This document shows, piece by piece, positions 15,033-19,240 of a stretch of DNA of 19,240 nt (position 1 is the stretch's first letter; every line of letters begins with the position of its first letter). The position numbers and the translations under genes are program-made. Under the pieces are notes generated by a model. The model ran no database searches. It saw only the letters and a program-made list of their open reading frames with translations, and was not told the DNA's origin. Source of the stretch: Acidobacteriota bacterium. GTDB taxonomy: Bacteria; Acidobacteriota; Polarisedimenticolia; J045. Location of the stretch: the NCBI GenBank assembly GCA_024276295.1, contig JAJRXN010000078.1:1-19240 (forward strand), in the 5' to 3' direction.

Positions 15033-16598
15033 ATGACGATGCGCGCGCTGCTGATCAATCCGCTGTTTCCCGACAACTACTGGAGCCAACGGCACGCCCT
15101 TCCGTGGGTGCGCAGAAGCTGCCTGATTCCTCCGCTGGGGCTGATCACCGTCGCCGCGATGCTCCCGCGCCACTGGTCGATCGACCTGGTCGACCTCAAC
15201 GTCGAGACGCTCGACGACGAGACGATCCGGCGTGCCGATGTCGTGATGCTGACCGGGATGCTCGCCCAGCGCGATTCGCTCCACGAGCTGCTCGGCCGCT
15301 GCCGCCGCCTCGGCGTGCGCACCGTCGTCGGCGGCCCGTACGCCACCGCGCTGCCCGAGCAGTTCGACGACGCGGACCACGTGGTGATCGGCGAGGCCGA
15401 GGAGCTGATCGCCGACCTCGCCGCGGACCTCGAGGCGGGACGTGCCGAGCGGTTCTATCGCGAGGGCGACAAGCCTTCGCTCGAACACACGCCGGTTCCG
15501 CGTTTCGACCTGCTCAAGCGCGGCGCGTACCACCACATGGCGCTGCAGTTCTCGCGTGGGTGTCCGTTCTCGTGCGAGTTCTGCGACATCACGACGCTGT
15601 TCGGCCACAACCCGCGCACGAAGACCAACGCGCAGGTGATCGCCGAACTCGATGCGATGCGGGCGACCGGTTTTCGCGGCGAGGTATTCTTCGTCGACGA
15701 CAACTTCATCGGCAACAAGAAGGCGGTGCGCAAGCTGCTGCCGGATCTGGCTCGCTGGCGTGACGCCAACGGCCGCTGCTTCACGTTCTACACCGAAGCC
15801 TCGATGAACCTCGTCCAGGACGACGCGCTGATCGAGGCGATGACGCGCGCCGGCTTCACGGCGGCGTTCGTGTGCATCGAGACGCCCTCCGAAAGCGCGC
15901 TGCGCGAGACGCACAAGCTCCAGAACACCCGCTTCGATCTCGCGACCGGCGTCCATCGCCTGCTCGAACGTGGACTCGACGTCTGGGCGGGATTCATCAT
16001 CGGATTCGACAACGAGGGGCACGACATCTTCGACCGGATGATCCGTTTCGTGCAGAACGCCGCGATTCCGTACGCGATGATCGGCATGCTCCACGCCCTG
16101 CCCAAGACCAAGCTGCACGAGCGGCTCGTCGGCGAGGGCCGGCTGATCGAGGTGCCGAAGGGCGGCGACCAGTTCGGGCTGACCAACTTCGTGACGAAGA
16201 TGGACCCGCTGACGCTGCTCCGCGGCTACAAGCACGTCCTCGAGACGCTCTACGAGCCGTCGGTCTACTTCGAGCGATGCAAGCGAAACCTCGAGATCTG
16301 GAAGCCGACGCGCTTCGCCGCGCGGCCGCGTACGCTGGTCGAGTACGGTGCCGCGTTGCGCTCGCTTCTCTCGCAGGGGCGTGCCGAGGGCTACCGGCGC
16401 GCCTACCGGCAGTTCCTCGGCTGGGTCGCGCTGAAGCATCCGACGAAGATCGGCCGGGCGCTCGGTCAGGCGATCGCTGGGCATCACTACATCACGTACA
16501 CCCGCGAGACGGTCATTCCGCGACTCGAGGAGCAGATCGCCGAACTGACGCGGGCCGCCGCGCTCCAGGACGCACGTACGGCCCAGGCCGGCGCGTAG
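15033..16598 (+). CDS. B12-binding-domain radical SAM protein (DUF4070-like C-terminus)
   Basis: A 521-residue enzyme with an N-terminal cobalamin-binding-type Rossmann region (MRALLINPLFP, IPPLGLITVAAMLP, VDLNVE, VVGGPYAT). The radical SAM core has the 4Fe-4S motif RGCPFSCEFCDI (C177, C181, C184), then FVDDNFIGNKKAVRKLL and VCIETPSESALRETHKLQN. The C-terminal helical part resembles the DUF4070 region of the hopanoid methylase HpnP and its relatives. Such enzymes methylate or rearrange unactivated carbons in lipids, antibiotics or cofactors. The classical D-x-H-x2-G cobalamin motif is not seen, which is common in this subgroup. The substrate cannot be inferred: no hopanoid or other pathway gene is adjacent. 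The ATG at 15033 follows AAAGGG at 5 bases. It ends with TAG, 30 bases from the convergent sigma-fusion gene. Confidence 0.85.
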   Translation: MTMRALLINPLFPDNYWSQRHALPWVRRSCLIPPLGLITVAAMLPRHWSIDLVDLNVETLDDETIRRADVVMLTGMLAQRDSLHELLGRCRRLGVRTVVGGPYATALPEQFDDADHVVIGEAEELIADLAADLEAGRAERFYREGDKPSLEHTPVPRFDLLKRGAYHHMALQFSRGCPFSCEFCDITTLFGHNPRTKTNAQVIAELDAMRATGFRGEVFFVDDNFIGNKKAVRKLLPDLARWRDANGRCFTFYTEASMNLVQDDALIEAMTRAGFTAAFVCIETPSESALRETHKLQNTRFDLATGVHRLLERGLDVWAGFIIGFDNEGHDIFDRMIRFVQNAAIPYAMIGMLHALPKTKLHERLVGEGRLIEVPKGGDQFGLTNFVTKMDPLTLLRGYKHVLETLYEPSVYFERCKRNLEIWKPTRFAARPRTLVEYGAALRSLLSQGRAEGYRRAYRQFLGWVALKHPTKIGRALGQAIAGHHYITYTRETVIPRLEEQIAELTRAAALQDARTAQAGA

Positions 16599-16628
16599 GA
16601 CGCCCCCCCCGGGTCGGGGCACGGCGCG

Positions 16629-17633
16629 TCAGCGCAGCCGTTCCCGCAGGAACGACCGCGCCTGGGCCACCGCGCGGGTGATCTCCTCAGGCGTCTGCCC
16701 GAGGGCCCAGGCGACCTCCTCGACCCGCAGGCCGTCGACGGCGACCAGCAGGAACGGCTCGCGCCACGACGCCGGCAGCGCGGTGATGGCCCGCGCAGCA
16801 CGATGTCCGAGTTCCTCGCGTTCGGCGATCTCCTCGGGCAGCGGGAGCGTCGGATCGTCGAGGAGGTCGGCCAGCGAGAGCATCTCGTCCGGCTGCCAGA
16901 AGTCGAGCACTTCCGCGCCGAGGGTCGAGACCCGCTCGGCCTCCGGCGTCGCCGGGACGCGCTGCTCGAGACCTTCCTGTCCGCGCCGCGCCGCGGTCTC
17001 GGAGATCAGCCGGCGGAACTCCTGCCGTGCGAGCGACCAGAGCCACGCATCGACGCCCGTCTCGCGTGGCCGGTCGGGCCAGCTCTCGGCGGCGCGCGCG
17101 ATCACCTGATCGACCACGTCCCCGGCGTCGGCCAGCAGCGGGTCGATGTCGCCCTCGGCCACGCGGAACGTCACCTCGCGCCGCACGCGCTCGGTCAGTC
17201 CGTCGAGCGCCTCCTCGAGGGCCGGGCGTCCGAGTTCCGCTTCGATTGCCGAGAGATCCCGCCCCGGGACGGCCTTGATCCGCTCGCGCAGCCGGGCACG
17301 CCGCTCCCGTCGTCGCCAGGCTCCCTCGCGCCGCAGCTCCGCCTTGAGCCGCTCGAGCTGGCGGCGGAGTTCCTCGAACGCTTCGTGGATCGCCGTCCGC
17401 GCGTCCCGGCTCTCGGCCCGCGCCTCGAGCACGCGGGCCGGGGTGGCGAGTGCCACCTGCGCTTCCACGAGCTTCGGGTGGGGGCTGCCGTGACCTGCGA
17501 GCCGGATCCGCAGCCGGGCGAGTTCGGGCGGGAAGGTCCGTGCCCGGCGCTCGATCCGCGCGATCTCGCGCTCGAGGATCTGCCGCGTCCGGGCATCCGG
17601 TTCGATGCTGTCGAAGGTCGTCTCGACTCGCAT
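16629..17633 (-). CDS. HPF/RaiA-like ribosome-hibernation domain fused to sigma-70 regions 2 and 4
   Basis: A 334-residue protein. Residues 1-105 resemble the ribosome hibernation promoting factor domain (S30AE): MRVETTFDSIEPDARTRQIL, a long helix, LRIRLAGHG, VEAQVALATPARVLEARAES and AIHEAFEELRRQLERLKAEL. After a charged linker, residues about 138-212 read like ECF sigma region 2 (DVVDQVIARAAESWPDRP, DAWLWSLARQEFRRLI). Residues about 278-333 read like region 4 (ALPASWREPFLLVAVDGLRVEEVAWALGQTPEEITRAVAQAR). The fusion could link ribosome state to promoter choice, or the sigma part could be a non-transcriptional adaptor. The ATG at 17633 follows GGGAGGAG about 6 bases upstream. It is divergent from the FHA gene. 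Confidence 0.8.
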   Translation of the reverse strand: MRVETTFDSIEPDARTRQILEREIARIERRARTFPPELARLRIRLAGHGSPHPKLVEAQVALATPARVLEARAESRDARTAIHEAFEELRRQLERLKAELRREGAWRRRERRARLRERIKAVPGRDLSAIEAELGRPALEEALDGLTERVRREVTFRVAEGDIDPLLADAGDVVDQVIARAAESWPDRPRETGVDAWLWSLARQEFRRLISETAARRGQEGLEQRVPATPEAERVSTLGAEVLDFWQPDEMLSLADLLDDPTLPLPEEIAEREELGHRAARAITALPASWREPFLLVAVDGLRVEEVAWALGQTPEEITRAVAQARSFLRERLR

Positions 17634-17724
17634 GGTGGTCTCCTCCCGTCCGGGCCGGCCGGCGCCCCGGGCGACGGTCGACCCGGGACTCCTTCTTAAG
17701 ATCGGCGGCCCGCGATGACAGGTG

Positions 17725-17742
17725 CGAACCGGCCCGAACCGG
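17725..17742. repeat. Tandem CGAACCGG repeats, candidate operator or ECF-type -35 sites
   Basis: CGAACCGG occurs at 17725-17732 and 17735-17742, exactly one helical turn (10 bp) apart. A related inverted element (GGTTCCGG, about 17749-17756) lies just beyond. The site is in the 215-base divergent gap between the HPF-sigma gene and the FHA gene. GAAC cores are typical of ECF sigma -35 elements. Nothing else in this gap stands out except a TTGACT at 17758 without a properly spaced -10. Confidence 0.4.
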
Positions 17743-17848
17743 GGCGGCGGTTCCGGCTTGACTTGCCGGACGGCCGGCTCCACCCATCGGGGTAGAACGC
17801 AACGGGGGGGCGGTTCCTGCCCTGGTCGTCCCGACCGTGGAGGATCCG

Positions 17849-18262
17849 ATGCGGGACGGATTGACGCGCAACCTGCGAGGCACGGCTTCCGGTCTCTCGT
17901 TCAGCGAACATCGCCAGGCGTTCGAATCGTCGCTGGCGGTTCTCGACGGGCCCGAAGCGGGGACGAGACTCGCGCTGCGACAGCCCCGCACCGTGATCGG
18001 CCGCGGCAGCGAGGCCGACCTGCGGATCGCCGACCCGTCGCTCTCGCGCCAGCACGCCGTGGTCGAGTACCTCTCCACCGGCGGATTCCGGGTGCGCGAT
18101 CTCGGCAGCACCAACGGCGTGACCGTCGCCGGGCACCGGGTCGATGCGGCCGATCTCGAACCGGGGGACTGCTTCAGCCTCGGCGAAGTGGAGTTCCAGC
18201 TTCTCGTCGAGGAGCGCGAGGACGAGCCCGAAGTCTACGAGCTGATCCTCGACGAGTCGTAG
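17849..18262 (+). CDS. FHA-domain phosphothreonine-binding protein
   Basis: A 137-residue protein that is essentially one forkhead-associated domain (about 28-122). All hallmark residues are present: VIGRGSEADLRI (G51, R52), SLSRQHAVV (S66, H69) and DLGSTNGVTV (N89, G90). FHA domains bind phosphothreonine peptides; the Ser/Thr kinase that follows is the obvious source of the phosphorylated partner. The ATG at 17849 has GGAGG at 5 bases; a GTG at 17837 would add four residues. The acidic tail ends at a TAG (18260-18262), and the kinase frame continues in the same register five codons later. The two are therefore either separate genes or a recently split FHA-kinase fusion. Confidence 0.9.
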   Translation: MRDGLTRNLRGTASGLSFSEHRQAFESSLAVLDGPEAGTRLALRQPRTVIGRGSEADLRIADPSLSRQHAVVEYLSTGGFRVRDLGSTNGVTVAGHRVDAADLEPGDCFSLGEVEFQLLVEEREDEPEVYELILDES

Positions 18263-18277
18263 AGACAGGCCGAAGCG

Positions 18278-19240
18278 GTGGCGACACTCGAAGGCAGGAC
18301 TCTCGGCGGATTCCTGATCGAACGTGTCCTCGGCGAGGGGGCGATGGGAGTCGTCCATGCCGCCCGGCAGGAAGCGCTCGATCGTCCCGCGGCCGTCAAG
18401 CAGCTTCGGCGCGAACTGCTGGGGGACGACGACCAGGTCGAGCGGTTCTTCCGCGAGGCCCGGGTCGCGGCGGGCATCCACCACCAGAACGTCGTGGCGG
18501 TCTACGACTGCTTCGTCTGGCGGGGTGGGCCGTTCATCGCCACCGAGCTGGTCGAAGGGCGCGACCTCGGCGCGGTGCTCGAGCGTTCGGGTCCCCTGCC
18601 GGTGCGCGTCGCCGCGCTCGTCGGACTGGAGATCCTCCGGGGGCTCGAGGAGGTCCACGCGCGGGGGATCGTGCATCGCGATCTCAAGCCGTCGAACGTG
18701 CTGATCGGTGTCGGAGGCGAGGTCAAGGTCGGCGACTTCGGTATCGCCCTCGCACCGCGCGGCGACGGGCTGACCCGGCCCGGCATGATGATCGGCTCGC
18801 CTCCCTACATGGCGCCCGAGCAGCTCTGCGGAGAGCGGGCCGACGCCCGCGCCGACCTCTTCGCCTGGGGCGTGCTGCTCTACGAGCTGCTGGCGGGCCA
18901 CCCGCCGTTCGACGCCGACGGCTCGGAAGGCGAGCAGACGCTGCTCGAGCAGATCCGCGGCGGGCAGTACCCGCGGATCCGCAGCCTGCGCGGCGACTGC
19001 CCGCGCTGGCTCTCGCGGACGATCGCGCGCTGCCTGCGTCCGAAGCCGGCCCGGCGGCCATCGCGCACGGCGGACCTGCGGCGGAGGATCGAGGATCGGC
19101 TCGGCAGACCGTCGCCGGCGGATGCCCGTGCGGAGATCGCGCGCGCGCTCGCCGCGCGCCGAGCGCTGTGCACGACGGGCGACGAGCGGACCGAACTCTC
19201 GGGCCGCCACCGGCGGCGGTCGTCGCGCGACGGCCTTCGC
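18278..19240 (+). CDS. Ser/Thr protein kinase (PknB type), 3' end outside the window
   Basis: 321 codons are visible with no stop before the window edge. A complete Hanks-type kinase domain spans about residues 10-265: glycine loop LGEGAMGVVHAA, ATP-binding lysine K41 (AVKQL), catalytic loop HRDLKPSN (D135), GDFGIAL (D153) and MAPEQL (E181). The start is the GTG at 18278 (MATLEGRTLGGFLIERVL), a normal opening for this family, but no clear Shine-Dalgarno precedes it, so translation may be coupled to the FHA gene 15 bases upstream. After the kinase domain comes an Arg-rich tail; whether a membrane segment or sensor domain follows cannot be seen. It probably phosphorylates threonines read by the FHA protein. 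Confidence 0.9.
   Translation, partial: MATLEGRTLGGFLIERVLGEGAMGVVHAARQEALDRPAAVKQLRRELLGDDDQVERFFREARVAAGIHHQNVVAVYDCFVWRGGPFIATELVEGRDLGAVLERSGPLPVRVAALVGLEILRGLEEVHARGIVHRDLKPSNVLIGVGGEVKVGDFGIALAPRGDGLTRPGMMIGSPPYMAPEQLCGERADARADLFAWGVLLYELLAGHPPFDADGSEGEQTLLEQIRGGQYPRIRSLRGDCPRWLSRTIARCLRPKPARRPSRTADLRRRIEDRLGRPSPADARAEIARALAARRALCTTGDERTELSGRHRRRSSRDGLR

Noticed and set aside
16599..16628. C8 run plus GGGGC as a bidirectional terminator between the convergent radical SAM and sigma-fusion genes.
   Set aside because: The possible stem is short and no T-run follows on either strand.
3442..18262. Genome-wide reassignment or pyrrolysine decoding of TAG, suggested by open frames after TAG in mfd and in the FHA gene.
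   Set aside because: TAG also ends the ArfB-like gene and the radical SAM gene exactly where homologues should end, and reading through would run into convergent genes. A single local event in mfd is simpler.
17696..19210. Minus-strand open frame of about 500 codons opposite the FHA and kinase genes.
   Set aside because: The plus strand carries complete FHA and kinase motifs; the minus frame shows none.
1..19240. CRISPR arrays, tRNA or rRNA genes, insertion sequences, attachment sites.
   Set aside because: No regularly spaced repeats, cloverleaf sequences, transposase motifs or terminal inverted repeats were seen on reading both strands.

Overview
The window is a GC-rich stretch of a Gram-negative bacterial chromosome. 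Outer-membrane-directed proteins (SurA-type foldases, a TonB-dependent receptor, a lipoprotein) rule out a monoderm. The mix of an mfd-foldase-foldase-pdxA cluster, an RRM-type RNA-binding protein, FHA/Ser-Thr kinase signalling, a BNR-repeat exoprotein and an HPF-sigma fusion fits best with Acidobacteriota or a neighbouring deep-branching phylum. That placement is inference, because no rRNA or marker gene is present.

Layout. (1) 14-217 (-): small DUF2892 membrane protein, divergent from the next block. (2) 337-8332 (+): mfd, a parvulin lipoprotein and a SurA-like chaperone, coupled by ATGA overlaps, then pdxA (own candidate promoter) and a divergent RelA/SpoT-fold protein. The mfd frame carries an in-frame TAG at 3442-3444 with a normal Mfd C-terminus continuing in the same frame after it. 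(3) 8346-9983 (-): secreted BNR/Asp-box protein. (4) 10185-12957 (+): small Cys-rich membrane protein followed by an OprC/NosA-like (copper-type) TonB receptor. (5) 12981-14195 (-): a peroxiredoxin and an ArfB-like peptidyl-tRNA hydrolase. (6) 14320-14884 (+): promoter, long leader, RRM protein and strong intrinsic terminator. (7) 15033-16598 (+): B12-binding radical SAM enzyme. (8) 16629-17633 (-): ribosome-hibernation domain fused to sigma-factor regions. (9) 17849-19240 (+): FHA protein and a Ser/Thr kinase that runs off the window edge.

The most striking item is the peroxiredoxin at 13437-14195. Its peroxidatic cysteine codon is TGA, in the conserved P-x3-T-x2-C context, and the frame continues through the rest of the Prx fold into a C-terminal CGFS glutaredoxin-like domain. 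Just after the TGA the mRNA can form a hairpin with a GGUC apical loop, as in the E. coli fdhF SECIS. I read it as a selenocysteine peroxiredoxin-glutaredoxin fusion that conventional annotation would split in two.

Other items worth attention are the mfd amber codon, the HPF-sigma fusion, the degenerate RSH-like protein, the FHA and kinase frames separated by a single TAG, and tandem CGAACCGG repeats between the sigma fusion and the FHA gene. TAG is an ordinary stop elsewhere in the window (arfB-like, radical SAM and FHA genes), so general amber recoding is unlikely.
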